Positions 9,840-21,044 of a DNA stretch of 50,346 nt are shown one piece after another. The stretch is from Multifurca ochricompacta. Taxonomy: Eukaryota; Basidiomycota; Agaricomycetes; Russulales; Russulaceae. The position numbers and the translations under genes are program-made. The notes beneath the pieces were generated by a model. The model saw nothing but the letters and a program-made list of their open reading frames with translations. It did no database searches and was not told the DNA's origin. Each line of letters starts with the position of its first letter. The first letter of the stretch is position 1. The stretch is taken from assembly GCA_022496185.1 (NCBI GenBank), contig WTXG01000258.1:1-50346 (forward strand), written 5' to 3'.

Positions 9840-10430
9840 TGTTACAACCTCTGCTGTCCACCCCCATTTTCTTCTTACTCCCCAATGACGACCCCTCCTT
9901 ACCGCCCACTCTGCACTTCTCGATCATGTCCCCGTCTTGGGACCCATCACATGCTCTGCTTCCATCCCCGTGATCTGCTTTGTACTTGTGGACTTGATGT
10001 TTACTTATGTTTGACTCCTTATCTCCTTATCTCCCTATCTTTATGACCAGACACTTACTTAATACCCTATCAGAAGCTCGACTTTACACCATCTGCTTTC
10101 GTATATTCAGGCCCACTTGACTCCATGTTCTTATCTCATAGACACTCACCAAATTACATATATAAGTCCACTGTAGCTACCCTGTAGACCTCAGACTCGA
10201 CTTATTGAATACATCAGTGCTTGTCTTCTGGACTTCCCCTTGGATCCTTGAGCTTAGTTGTCTCAGTGCTTCTGGCACTCTTCCACTCAACATCATCTTA
10301 GAGTACAGCCTCTTTGACTTTGTTTGACTCGTCATACATTAACTCCAAGAAGCCTTATTGGTTTCTTACCTGAACTTACAAACTATGCTGTCACACAAGT
10401 CATGTGGAACATCCCGCACTGGACGTAACA
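9840..10430 (+). repeat. 5' LTR of element D
   Basis: 591 bp, TGTTACAACCTC to GGACGTAACA. A TATA box (ACATATATAAG, near 10160) is followed by CAGACTCGACTT, the string complementary to the primer site. Differences from the 3' LTR (16734-17311) are nearly all C/T or G/A at CpG positions, for example CTG versus CCA where the ancestor was probably CCG. Confidence 0.9.
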
Positions 10431-10432
10431 TC

Positions 10433-10443
10433 AAGTTGAGTCT
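10433..10443 (+). other. Self-priming primer-binding site of element D
   Basis: AAGTTGAGTCT, 2 bases after the 5' LTR. It is complementary to AGACTCGACTT in the LTR except at one CpG position, where T replaces C. E has the unmutated form at the same place. Confidence 0.55.
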
Positions 10444-10449
10444 CTCATC

Positions 10450-11963
10450 ATGGCTTCCAGTTGCAGTCAGACCCTCTTTTGCGAAGAACTCATTGAACAC
10501 AGAGACGAGCATAATCTTTCACAGCAAGTACTTGGCTCTGCCACCTGGAAAGATTTTGAGTCCAAGTTTGGATACTATGTCTATCACAACAGAAGATACC
10601 AACTGGTAGAATACAATGACAAGAAAAGAGTTTGGTATTGTATCTGATATTTGGACAGCCAACACTCTTGGGTTACTACAGGACCCGCCCCACCTGAATT
10701 TGGATTAGGACCATGGAGAGAAAATCCCCCAGCCATTGTTACAGACTCTGAACCAGAAGAGTACATAGAAGAACACAGCAAAGAAGCACTGGTATTAGCA
10801 TCGACTACAACCCCAGTTGCACCAGAAGTTGTCACATCCAGAGCCCCTGCTTTGACAACTCCCCAGATCTCCATACAATCCACCAACACCACTACCCCAT
10901 TTTATAAAAAATGTCCACAATCGCCGCCCAGCTTCCTGACCCTGCCCCTCCTCCCCCACCACCCCCAGTCATGTTGCCACCAAACATTCCCCCACCTTCA
11001 GGATGCCTGTCAGGTGTGCTGCCGCAGATGTTTACAGGAGACCATTCACAAAGCAAGAAGTTTATGTTGGAATTTACGACTTTCAAAAACTTCAACCATG
11101 ACGTCCCCCAGATCATCAATCCTTTCCAGCATGCCAACCTCTTTTTGTCATTAATTCGGGGAGAGGCAGTGGACGATTGGACCATGGAGCAGCTGGAATG
11201 GCTGAATGAACAAGTTGAAAGTGGACATTGTACCACTAGTGAAACACTTTGGGAAACCATTGCTCAGTGATTCAAAGATGCATTCACAGACGGGCAAGCC
11301 AAACAGAAGGCTGCTCAGGAGTTGAAGTCCCTGAGGATGGAGAAGGGAGAATTGGACTCCTATGTAGCAAAGTTCAGGAGCCTGGCCAATAGGGCAGGAT
11401 ATGATACAGATGAGGAGGCAACGTTGGATCTCTTCTCCCAAGGATTGCCTAACCCGTTAGTCAAGAACATCATCCAGTTCCACCACCCTCAGGACTGGGA
11501 TGGATGGGTAGATGCTGCTCGATGACAGCAGCAGGACTATCTGGACTTCCAAACATGCTTTGGAGTTGATACAAAGAAAGGAAAGACTTGGGATCAGTGG
11601 AAGGCAGCTTTCAGGGTTAAACCTGCGCATCTTCCTCAGCGTGACCCGAATGCCATGGATACGTCAGCAGACAGAACCCGAGCAAGAGCCACGCTTACCA
11701 AGGATGAGAGGCAGACATTGATGAAGGAAGGGAGGTGCTTTCGCTGCAAAGCACAAGGGCATATGTCGAGGGAGTGCCCTAAAAAGGGGGCACAAGTGGC
11801 TGAAGCAACAACTACGCCCATACACAATAACCCACCAACCGTCGAAAAGAAGATGCCAACAAAAGAAGAGAAGGCACAAGAAATATGGGCAAACATGATG
11901 AAGGAAAGTGAAGAGGTGCAGGCCATCTTGGTAGAAAAGGCATTTGCAAAAAAGGATTTTTGA
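10450..11963 (+). pseudogene. Leader-Gag of element D
   Basis: ATG at 10450 (MASSCSQTL) opens the 65-codon leader module, ending at TGA 10645-10647; the frame resumes immediately in phase and runs through an acidic stretch (DSEPEEYIEEHS). A one-base indel near 10905 shifts to the frame with MSTIAAQLPDP and a proline run, then the gag core (KFMLEFTTFKNFNHD, LFLSLIRGEAVDDW). Stops interrupt at 11268-11270 and 11523-11525; the latter is CGA-CGA or CGA-AGG turned to CGA-TGA. The zinc knuckle CFRCKAQGHMSREC is near 11740-11780. The frame ends with KKDF and TGA at 11961-11963 on the shift site. Gag would form the particle shell; this copy cannot. Confidence 0.85.
11954..11960 (+). promoter_or_regulatory. 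Putative -1 frameshift site GGATTTT (element D)
   Basis: Gag reads GAT TTT TGA; the -1 frame reads GGA TTT TTG ACT GGC and enters pol. Same heptamer and phase as in A, E, F and G. Confidence 0.65.
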
Positions 11964-14900
11964 CTGGCTCAAACCCATCGGCCTGGGCACAAGCACTACA
12001 TGTAACCTCTGTGTATACTAGTCACTTCAAATCTCTGAAAATACCAGTACATTTCGAGACTACACAGAAGACGGCTGATCGTGACATCCTGATCGATTCA
12101 GGTGCCACCAACAACTTTATTAGCCCACAAATGGCAAAGACCATGGGATTGGGGATGCTGGCACTCCCCCAGGAAAAGAATATTTGGAACATTGATGGAA
12201 CTGCCAACTGAGCAGGAAAAATCACACACTACACTGACCTTAATGTCCAAGTAGGAGAAAGGACAAAGGTCATCCGCTTTCTAGTCACCAATCTAGGTGA
12301 TGAGGACCTAGTTCTGGGATATCCCTGGCTTGCTGCATTCGAACTGAAGATTAACTGGAGCAATGCGACTATGGACAGAGAATTCTATCCTGTTCTAGTC
12401 ACATCGATGGGGTACGACTATGCAGCTCAACATTTGGCAGTGTGTAGGATAGAAGAAGAAAGTGAAGACCCAGGTTACTGCTTCACTACCAAGGCATCAG
12501 AGCTTGCCCAGAAGGCAGTGGAAGGACATACAGAAAGGACCTTTGAGGAAATAGTGCCAGAGGTGTACCACTGACACTGGAAGGTGTTTTTGGAAGAAGA
12601 ATCTCAACACTTCCCGCCTGCATGACCATGGGACCATGTCATTGACTTTACACCCGACACCCCATTGGCAATCAACTGCAGAATCTATCCATTGTCACAG
12701 ACAGAACAGACAGTGCTCATGACATTCCTCAAGGAGCATCTTGCAAAAGGGTACATTTGTCCGTCGAAATCACCATATGCATCACCATTCTTCTTTATCA
12801 AGAAGAAAGATGGCAAACTTCGACCTGTCCAGGATTATCGACGAATAAACACCCACACCATAAGGAACGCCTACCCTTTGCCGCTTATATTGGAGCTCAT
12901 TGATACCATGTGAGACAAATCCCTGTTCTCGAAAATGGATGTCTGCTGGGGTTATAACAATATTTGGATCAAAGAAGGAGACCAGTGTAAAGCGGCATTC
13001 AAAACCAACCAGGGGCTGTTTGAGCCAAATGTCATGTTCTTCAGCCTCACCAATTCACCTGCCACATTTCAGTCCATGATGAACCACATCTTCTGCGACC
13101 TCATTCTTACCAGCAAAGTGGTGGTGTACATGGATGACATACTGGTAGCCACCACAAACAACCTGACCCATCATTGAGAGTGAGTACACCAAGTATTGGA
13201 CATCTTGCATGAGCATGACTTGTACCTCAAACCAGCCAAATGCTTGTTTGAATAACCAAGTGTGGAGTACCTGGGAGTTATCCTAGAGGAAGGACATGTG
13301 AGGATGGACCTGGTGAAGGTACAAGGGATCTGGGAATGGCCTGTACCCACATGTGTCAAAGATGTGCGGTCCTTCATTGGATTTTGCAACTTTTATCGAC
13401 ACTTCATCTGGGGATTCTCAGGGATCACCCAACTGCTGAATGGGTTATTAAAGAAGGATGTACCTTGGCATTGGGCAGAAGAACACCAACAAGCCTTTGA
13501 ACAAATTTGAGACATCATCAGCTCAGAACCAGTCCTCCTGCAGCCAGACCTAGAAAAACCCTTTGAACTTGAAGTCAATGCATCTCACTTTGCTAATGGT
13601 GCCATATTGAATCAGCGGGATATAGCAGGACTACTTCACCCAGTCGCCTTCTACTCGGAATCATTCTCACCAGCAGAACAAAACTACAACATTTGGGACA
13701 GAGAACTACTGGCCATTGTAAAAGCATTATGACACTGGTGACTGTATCTAGCAGGAGCCCCTCATAAAACTGTTATTCATACCGATCACTCCAATCTACT
13801 TTATTGGAAGGAACCCCACAAGATTAGTCAACAGGTTGCTTGCAAAGTCCTAGAGCTGGAGGAATATAACTTTGTGCTGAAACACATTGCAGGAAGTCGT
13901 AATGCACGTGCAGACACCCTGTCACAACGACCCAATCTGAATAATGGAGGAGAGGACAACAATGATATCACGGTACTCCCTGAAGAGGTCTTCACAAAAG
14001 CAGCCATTGTCAGTCTTCATGACATGGACTTGTGGGCCCAGGTATCTCAAAACATGAACCAGCAGTTATGCAAATCATGGGCAGAGGCACATAATCTGAA
14101 GAAGATTGACAGCCTATGGTGGAAGGATGGGGATCGTCTCATTGTCACTGGTGGTGACAACATTAAGAGGGGGGTGATCCATTTTCACCACGACCTTCCC
14201 TCTGCAGGACACCCCAGCATTGCCAACATGTATGCCCTGGCTAAACGAGACTACTGGTGGCCAAACATGAAGAAGGACATGGAGGACTATGTGAAAGGAT
14301 GTGCAAATTGCCAAGCCAACAAAGTAAACATGCACCCGCACCCACTGGCACTATTCCCAATCATGCCTGTAGCCTCACTACCATTTCAGACCATAGCTAT
14401 GGACTTCATTGTTAAACTCCCCATTTCCTGAGGCTTTGACTCCATCTTGACCATCACTGACCACGACTGTTCAAAAGTGGCACTATTCATACCATGCAAT
14501 GAGTCCATCACAGCAGAAGGAGTAGCCAAACTCTACCTAGATCACATCTATAGGCATTATGGCCTCCCTGAAAAGATCATCTCTGACCACAACCCATGCT
14601 TTACCTCCACATTCGCCAAAGTGCTCTGTAAGATCCTGGACATAACGCAAAATATCTCAACAGCCTATCATCCACAGACAGATGGACAATCAGAGAGGAC
14701 AAACCAATGGCTCAAACAATACCTTCAGTTCTGGTGCAACAGATGACAGGATGACTGGGCTGACTGGCTGGCAATGGCAGAATTCATGCATAACTCCTGG
14801 CCCAATGGCACCACTAAAACCCCCCCTTTTTCACTCATCATGGGATGGACACCACAAACCACCTGGGCCGGGAAACCCATGAATGTCCCCTCAGCTTCGC

Positions 14901-15442
14901 AACGTATCAGCCAATGGGAAGAGATCAGGAAATCGGCCAATGAGAACCTGCTAAAGGCACAAAGGGCCCTTTCAGAAAGACCTTCGAAGTTCACACCTTA
15001 TCAGACCAATGACCTCGTATGGTTGGAAGGGAAGAACATCCATACATCACATCCAACAGCCAAACTAGCACCCCAACATCACGGGCCTTTCAAAATAACA
15101 CAGAAGCTGTCAGATGTGTCATACGAACTTGAGCTCCCATCCACATGGAGGATCCATCCAGTCTTCCATGCCAGGCTTCTGACACCCTACAAAGAAACAT
15201 CCCTGCATGGGGAAAACTTCCCAAGACCCCCCCCTGAATTAATTGATGGAGAAGCGGAATGGGAAGTGGAGCGAATTCTAGATTCCTCACATAAAGGCCA
15301 AGGGCATAAGCTGCACTACCTTGTTAAGTGGAAGGGATTCCCAGACTCTGACAACTCGTGGGAGCCCGCCAGAAATATCTTTGCCCTGGTTCTCATCTCA
15401 GAGTTCCATGCCCGGCATCCAGAAGCGCCTGAGGATAGTTAA
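11961..15442 (+). pseudogene. Pol of element D (protease to chromodomain)
   Basis: All domains can be followed in one frame between stops: protease DSGATNNF near 12098, RT with [20 protein letters not shown] (about 12780-12840) and YMDD at 13127-13138, RNase H (about 13560-13800), integrase finger and core (about 14160-14750; MDFIVKLP, ISTAYHPQTDGQSERTNQW), and a chromodomain in the last open frame 14774-15442 (WEVERILDS, YLVKWKGFPDSDNSWEP). I count at least ten in-frame TGA codons (for example 12209, 12572, 12604, 12911, 13177, 13508, 13732, 14429), several of them at sites where E or F has CGA or CGG. In YNNIWIKE the E copy has arginine, another CpG change. Clearly non-functional. Confidence 0.88.
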
Positions 15443-15519
15443 AAGGGACAACCCCAGACCCCAAGCAAATTCCCCAGTACATGCTCCCACAGCAACGTCC
15501 TACCCCCACACAGTCCATT

Positions 15520-16702
15520 ATGTCTTTCATCACCGCCAACACTGCTGTTGATGCCTTCACTGCCACCACTGTAGTTGTCGAGAATTTCCCTTCCACTCAC
15601 CCTTCCACATGCCCTTCCTCACCTATCGACTACGAGGCCACCGAAGCTTGGGTCAAGAACCAGTCCCCCAACCCCAACAATGACTTTGAGCACTGTGAAG
15701 AACTGCACCCAAATGACCTGATAGGTATGGAGTCAGATGACAAGGTCCTGGAGTTCCCCTTTTTTGCCAACAACCCAAACTCCTCCACATACTACCCACT
15801 GGAGATTACTATGGGTGATGGGATGACTGCCATCGCCAAGTATATCTTCTACACCAATAGAGGAATGGACGTGGCTGGATGTATGAAGAAGGACAGTCCC
15901 ATTTATGGGGCTCCAGTTTATCTGGAAGAAAGGTATACAGGTCATTTGCATCACACAATGACCGATGAACAGCTTGGACATCTGGCTGTGGAAGACTCTT
16001 GGGCCTTTGCCATCGACAAAGTGTTGAGTGACATGCGACTTCTGCATCTCAAAGCTGAGGTGATGAGACTGCAGAAGAACTTGACTTTGCACAATACACT
16101 CAACAGGCAGTATAAAGAACACGCGAAGATGATGGCCCAGTTGACCAATGGGATGTTCCAAGTCAAGCAAGAGCTGGTGGAGATTCAAAAGAGATTAGAG
16201 AAGGGGGACACATATCAGACCATTGCTGAGAGGTATGCCGACACCTATGCCCAACCTCTACCCCCACAATCATTGGGAGCTGCCCCAGTGTTACTGCCAA
16301 ATTGATTTGAGATGCCACACATGCATGAAAACCTCCGTGGGGAGACATGCTGGCACTGTGACAGTAAGTACCACCTCAGTTGGAACTGTCCCCTCAATCG
16401 CAAGTGGTGCTGGCACTGTCAAAGCAATCTGTATTTTCTGCCATGTAGGAGTCACCCCAACGATTGCCAACCCATCTGGGTGGTGCAGCAAATGCCTGCA
16501 CCACAACTCGGGACACTGCAAGCTGGACTGCCCCATCCATGACCTGTGCCACTTGTGTGGCCAATGTGGCCCATATGGATTCCTTTGTACCCACAGGTGT
16601 CCCCAAGACTTGGACAAGGAGAACTACACCATGGACGATTGTAATGTAGCTGATGACTACTTGGAGTTGGTACAGGATGATGACAGTATGAGTCATTTCT
16701 AG
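15520..16702 (+). pseudogene. ORF3 of element D: helical protein with CCHC knuckles
   Basis: ATG at 15520 lies 75 bases after the pol stop. An open frame of 261 codons carries the alanine-rich start, the conserved block MDVAGCMKKDSPIYGAPVYL (near residue 120), a charged helical stretch (LKAEVMRLQKN, MFQVKQELVEIQKRLEKGD) and a proline hinge. TGA at 16303-16305 replaces the CGA seen in E. In-frame beyond it come CWHCDSKYHLSWNC and the start of a second knuckle. A small deletion inside that knuckle then shifts frame to SGWCSKCLHHNSGHCKLDC, GPYGFLCTHRC and an acidic tail ending at TAG 16700-16702. Role unknown; nucleic-acid binding is inferred from the knuckles. Confidence 0.8.
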
Positions 16703-16733
16703 CCAAGTCTGCTAGAACCAGAAGAGGGGGTGA

Positions 16734-17311
16734 TGTTACAACCTCTGCCATCCACCCCCATTTTCTTCTTACTCCCCAATGACAACCCCTCCTTACTGCC
16801 CACTCTGCACTTCTCGATCACGTCCCCGTCTTGGGACCCATCACATCCCCGTGATCCACTTTGTACTTGTGGACTTGATGTTTACTTATGTTTGACTCCT
16901 TATCTCCTTATCTCCCTATCTTTACGACCGGACACTTACTTAATACCCTATCAGAAGCTCAACTTTATGCTGTCTGCTTTCATATATTCGGGCCCACTTG
17001 ACTCCATGTTCTTATCTCATAGACACTCACCAAATTACATATATAAGTCCACTGTAGCTACCCTGTAGACCTCAGACTCGACTTATTGAATACATCAGTG
17101 CTTGTCTTCTGGACTTCCCCTTGGATCCTTGAGCTTAGTTGTCTCAGTGCTTCTGGCACTCTTCCACTCAACATCATCTTAGAGTACAGCCTCTTTGACT
17201 TTGTTTGACTCGTCATACATTAACTCCAAGAAGCCTTATTGGTTTCTTACCTGAACTTACGAACTATGCTGTCACACAAGTCGTGTGGAACATCCCACAC
17301 CGGATGTAACA
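16734..17311 (+). repeat. 3' LTR of element D
   Basis: 578 bp, TGTTACAACCTC to GGATGTAACA, preceded by the purine tract AGAAGAGGGGGTGA. Followed by the target duplication TTCTG. Confidence 0.9.
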
Positions 17312-17316
17312 TTCTG

Positions 17317-17513
17317 GGTGATCTCTAAGACCTGACCTTTGAACTGTCTCAGTGCTTCTGGCACTTTTCCGCTCACCAGTACTAAGGGATTAGCTCCTTG
17401 GTATTGACTCATTATTTGCCTCTGTACACTTGTAACACAGTGTACACAGACTTCATAGTTTTGCTATGTGACTTCATCACACATCATGCTGAATGCCTGC
17501 ACCAGGTGTTACA
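17317..17513 (+). repeat. Family H LTR, right part (split by element D)
   Basis: Continues the LTR interrupted at 9839: GGTGATCTCT to CCAGGTGTTACA. It aligns with the reverse complement of 6694-6890 (TCAGTGCTT, GGCACTTTTCC, GGGATTAGCTCC, TGAATGCCTGCACC). The total reconstructed LTR is about 596 bp. On its right it abuts mariner coding sequence, so the H copy lies in a mariner transposase. Confidence 0.85.
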
Positions 17514-18166
17514 AGAACCACCACTCCAACAGTCAAGCATGGAGGAGGAAGAACTTATGGTATTGGTCTTGTATGGGGTGGAATGGACTAGGAATGCTTA
17601 CAGGGGTTTAGGGGATCATGAATCCATGCCAGTACTGTGATATTTGGATGGCGGAGTGGTGGAAAGGTTTGAAAACTTGGAAATGGTGGAGGGTGAAACC
17701 ATGTTTCAGCAGGACAATGACCCAAATTGAAATATTAGCCCCATTGGACACCTCTGGGTGGATCTGAAGAAGGTTCTTAACCAGTCAAGGGGATACCTGA
17801 ATTGTGGGAGAGGGTGGTGGAGGAGTGGAATAAAAATGCACTAGAATGATGGCAAAATGTTATAGAAAGGATGACTAAAAGGATTCAAGCAGTTACCAAG
17901 GCAAAAAGGGGTGAAATAAAGTAGTATTTGGGCAGATAGTGGATTTAAAATGTGGGTCAAAAAACTGTCCTGATGATTGATTGATTTGATTTGATCATAA
18001 AATGCTTATATCATGGCCAATGTCTTTGATCCAAATTTGGAATGGTAGCCAGGAAGCAGGGGATTCAGACATACAGCCACACCATAACCAGATTCCTACA
18101 TGCTGAGGTGCTATAGAGTGAATACTAGAAATGGTGCAAACATTGGGACAGTTTTTTGACCCACTG
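17514..18166 (+). mobile_element. Tc1/mariner-type transposon remnant, 3' part
   Basis: The plus strand from 17514 encodes broken transposase sequence: PTVKHGGG (about 17530), then MFQQDNDPN near 17702, where FQQDNDPKHTS is the hallmark preceding the catalytic region, then GHLWVDLKKVLNQ, ELWERVVEEWNK and TKRIQAVTKAK up to about 17925. Stops and frame changes are frequent, and the segment between DPN and GHLW is shortened. The right terminal inverted repeat ends at 18166 (rc: CAGTGGGTCAAAAAACTGTCC) followed by TA (18167-18168), the expected TA target site. The left end is missing; a family-H LTR abuts it. A second, inverted 19-bp copy of the terminal repeat lies at 17952-17970. Confidence 0.75.
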
Positions 18167-18168
18167 TA

Positions 18169-18390
18169 TTTGTTTTGATACCCAGGTTACCCATAAAATG
18201 AAACATGTGCAAGTTCTTTACTTGCATCATGCATTTTGGACAATCAGCCCAGTCCATCCCAGTCAAGGAGATATGCACTTGGATACAATGTGTTCATTTG
18301 TGGCTACTCAGGATCCCTCAATGAATGCTGATTTATGTTCAGAAGATTAAGTTGATTCTTTATTTACATTATTATTTTATTTCATTTTGT
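18169..18390 (+). repeat. Unclassified repeat R1, copy 1
   Basis: Matches 22563-22820 and 22194-22445 by eye at roughly 80-85 percent: TTTTGATACC, GGTTACCCATAAAATGAAA, GTGCAAGTTCTTTACTTGCAT, GATATGCACTTGGA, GCTACTCAGGATCCCTCAA, GTTCAGAAGATTAA, then an AT-rich tail. It starts directly at the TA beside the mariner end; copy 3 has TA at the same place, so the mariner seems to have inserted into R1. No coding potential seen. Confidence 0.6.
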
Positions 18391-18403
18391 GGAACAGGCA
18401 TGA

Positions 18404-19704
18404 TGTTATGCTCAGCAGGGCGCTCTGTGTGTGACATGCACAGGTCAACGCAGGTCCATTGCCTCAGCCAGGAGCCTAGCTTGGTAAGGCTAGGCTCCAG
18501 GCTACTGTCTAGCTTTGGAATGGATTAAGGATTGGTGCTATAACCAAGCACAGAGAGAGACGGGATGAGTCAGCCAGAGGGAGCTAATCCCCTAAGGCTG
18601 TTAAGTGGAGACAGGACCCAGTTGCTGTGCCGGAAACACACTGAGCACACTGGAGCCCTAGGAGATGGCAAAGGGGTTCAAAGGGAAGGGTACACACCCA
18701 TTGCCAGAGGCAATGGGGCTCCCTGCAGGGATCACAAAGGCACAAAGGAAGGGAAAAGGTTTCTGATGTATTGGGGTTCAAGACCTTCAGGCTGAAGGCA
18801 CAAGAGGTCAAATCTAGGGTTGTACAAACTGTCTACAGGGTCTTATATACTGTATGGGGATCTGGTTTGTAGCTAATCAGGAACAGGGTCAGAGTCCTTA
18901 TCATCCAATAGCAGATAAGATGTCAAATATAGTCCATGATAAGGATAAGCCTTATCAGAAGCATAATCATGTGGGACAGCCCCACAGGAGTCATATCAGT
19001 GTGGGAGGATTCCCACCAGGGTCAGGGGTAAATGGGGAGATAACAGGTCCCACAGGAGTCAGGGTGGATGTGGGAATACTCCCACAGGAATCAGAGAAGT
19101 GAATGATAAGTCAGATGGGCCATGTGATCAGAAAGGGGTAAATGATCAGATGAAGATGCTGTGATCAGGGTCAGGGATCACATGGTCCAAAGTCACATGG
19201 TCAGGGATCACATGGTCAAGGATCACATGGCCAAGGGTCACATGGCCAGGAGTCACATGACTGGCAGAGGGTCAAGTACAAGCCAAAGTCGAAGATTAGA
19301 TTGGCAGGGACAGTGTCAGAGATCCTATGGGTGTCAGCCACAGGGACAGGGTACAGATACTGGCCAAGACAAAGGCCAAGCATCAGGAGAAGGGGGGTCT
19401 ACAGCCAACAGCACAGTAGCTGAACTATCAGTGGGTCAGGTGCAGGTGTCAGGAATGGGGTCCTATGAGTGTCATATCACAGGCATCAGGGTGGGGTCCT
19501 GGGCACACAGGCCACAGGCATCAGGCAGGGTCCCAAGGCAGTAAGCCAAGGGCATCAAGTCAAAGGTCCTAGGCACAAGGCCATAGGCATCTGGGTTCTG
19601 GGGCCAAAGTGGTCAAGGGATGGTGGAATAGGGGAATGGACAGTCAAGTGTGGTGCAAGGGGGAGGTGCAGTGTAAGGGTCAGGAAAAGAGTAGGGTTGT
19701 AACA
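18404..19704 (-). repeat. 1.3-kb solo LTR flanked by CATGA
   Basis: Read on the minus strand it starts TGTTACAACCCTA (19704) and ends GAGCATAACA (18404). Both borders carry the 5-bp duplication CATGA (18399-18403 and 19705-19709). The part nearest 18404-18870 follows the same layout as family-1/H LTRs in reverse (GGGAGCTAATCCCC, a TATATA box near 18848), but the remainder is expanded by G-rich degenerate repeats, so the LTR is twice the usual length. No internal element sequence is present. No gene is seen in it. Confidence 0.65.
19160..19265. repeat. CACATGG minisatellite inside the 1.3-kb LTR
   Basis: About seven copies of a 13-14 bp unit of the form GGATCACATGGTCAA with small variants (AAAGTCACATGGTC, AAGGGTCACATGGCC). 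It is followed to about 19600 by looser repeats containing CACAGGCATCAGG and CCTAGGCACAAGGCC. It makes a spurious open frame on the plus strand. Confidence 0.7.
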
Positions 19705-19709
19705 CATGA

Positions 19710-20300
19710 TGTGACACTTTCTTGCTAGTATTTCGCGTTTTCTCTCTTTTTCTGTCTTCTATGTCCCTTTCCTTCACTACATACCTTATCAGATCCACTT
19801 ATCTGATGACCATAGCCTGGACAAGGGATTCAACTCCCATGTCATCTGATTGATGATCTCATAGCTGATGTCATAGACCTTGTGACCCTAGTATGATCTC
19901 ATAGGTGATGTCATGACCATTGTGACTTGTTATGATATCATTTGTACAAGACTCTAGACTATGACTTCATAGTAGCTACATTATATTTAAGGACTGCAAT
20001 AAATCTAAGGACAGACTAAGTCTGTTCTCCTTGTACCAATCAAAGGTCCTTAGGAAGTCCCTTCAGCCCTCTTCCAAGATGTGACTTGAGAGGGTCTGGC
20101 TCACCAGTGGCTCCAGCAAAGGCTCTTGCCTTGCTATCTGATTACCCTGACTTCACATGCAATGTCCAGACTCATTGCCTTGATCCATACCAGCTGCGCA
20201 CTGTGATGTCTTGACTTGACTTGACACTTGCATACCTTGATTACCTTGTGACCCTGACCCGAACCTGAACCGATGCACACCAAAGGACCTGTGTGCGACA
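19710..20300 (+). repeat. Solo LTR of the element-G family
   Basis: TGTGACACTTTC to GTGTGCGACA, 591 bp, flanked by CATGA (19705-19709 and 20301-20305). Shares with the G LTRs the stretch ATATTTAAGGAC (TATA-like, near 19984), then CTAAGTCTGTTCTC at the expected start of transcription. Diverged over most of its length from G. The left duplication is shared with the neighbouring 1.3-kb LTR. Confidence 0.65.
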
Positions 20301-20309
20301 CATGACACA

Positions 20310-20610
20310 GGCTTGTACTTTAGATACTACTTTACTACTATCTTATCTCACCTTGTTAGCTGCAAGGCTTAGATGCTTTCAATAGAGCAATAGCAACTAC
20401 TTTATTACAGTAGTTATACAGTGGCTTTTATATACATTCTATGTACTATAATAGCTACTAGATTAAACAAACATGTTATCTTGTTATCTCATTTAATGAT
20501 GTGATTTGATCATATGTCAGATCTTAGATGTATATCCTAAGTATCTAATTAATTTGTGAACACATTTCTATTGTGTTATCTATGCATGATCACAATCATG
20601 TCAGACCAAT
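20310..20610 (-). repeat. Repeat R2, left copy (LTR-like)
   Basis: Aligns with 20728-21022 at roughly 70-75 percent: GTACTTTAGATACTACTTTACTAC, TTAGATGCTTTCAATA, GGCTTTTATATACAT, AAGTATCTAA, GCATGATCACAATC. The minus strand shows ATGTATATAAAAGCC, a plausible TATA box, so the pair may be LTRs of a very short element with only about 120 bp between them. Borders are approximate. Confidence 0.45.
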
Positions 20611-20727
20611 GGAAAATTGCAGCCATGATTGTTAAGTCAACCTTCCTTAATAGGATGGAGATCAGACCAATATGCTGGTCCATGCAATGCAATGTAGTTA
20701 GTGATTGGTGAAGAATCAGGCATGGTG

Positions 20728-21022
20728 CAGACTGTACTTTAGATGCTACTTTACTACTCTATCTCACCTTGTTTGTGTAGAGGCTTAGATGCTTTCAATA
20801 ATGCGATAGCAACTTAATTTCTGTAGCATATTTACATAGGCTTTTATATACATCTGCATGTACTAATTGGCTATTAATCTAATCGTAAGTACAACGCATT
20901 TATAATGTGATTATAGTCACATGACCGCTTTCAGATGTATTAGGATCATTAAGTATCTAAGTGATTGTGATCGGCTGCATTATCTCTGAAACGCATGATC
21001 ACAATCTTATGTTGGACCGATC
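20728..21022 (-). repeat. Repeat R2, right copy (LTR-like)
   Basis: Second copy in the same orientation as 20310-20610. It keeps the TATATAAAAGCC box on the minus strand (near 20850) and the CATGATCACAATC end. The intervening 20611-20727 holds no gene; it contains GATCAGACCAATATG, similar to the copy ends. Confidence 0.45.
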
Positions 21023-21044
21023 TCCGGTAGCTCTGTACTGGTAC

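Larger units (their letters stand above)
9840..17311 (+). mobile_element. Element D: full-length, heavily mutated gypsy element
   Basis: Complete from LTR to LTR (7472 bp) with perfect 5-bp target duplications TTCTG at 9835-9839 and 17312-17316, inserted in a family-H LTR. It has the same plan as E: leader-gag, -1 shift, pol with chromodomain, ORF3 with zinc knuckles. It is the most degraded of the family: most CpG sites present in E are TpG or CpA here and more than a dozen CGA codons are TGA. The 3' LTR is 13 bp shorter than the 5' LTR owing to a deletion between two CAT triplets. Confidence 0.92.

Noticed and set aside
10450..10647. Leader ORF as an independent small protein gene
   Set aside because: The frame continues in phase after the TGA into gag, and position and sequence track the element, not a host gene.
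19161..19702. Plus-strand open frames with MVRDHMVKDHMAK-type repeats
   Set aside because: Produced by the CACATGG minisatellite in a solo LTR; no domain, no start context, no conservation.
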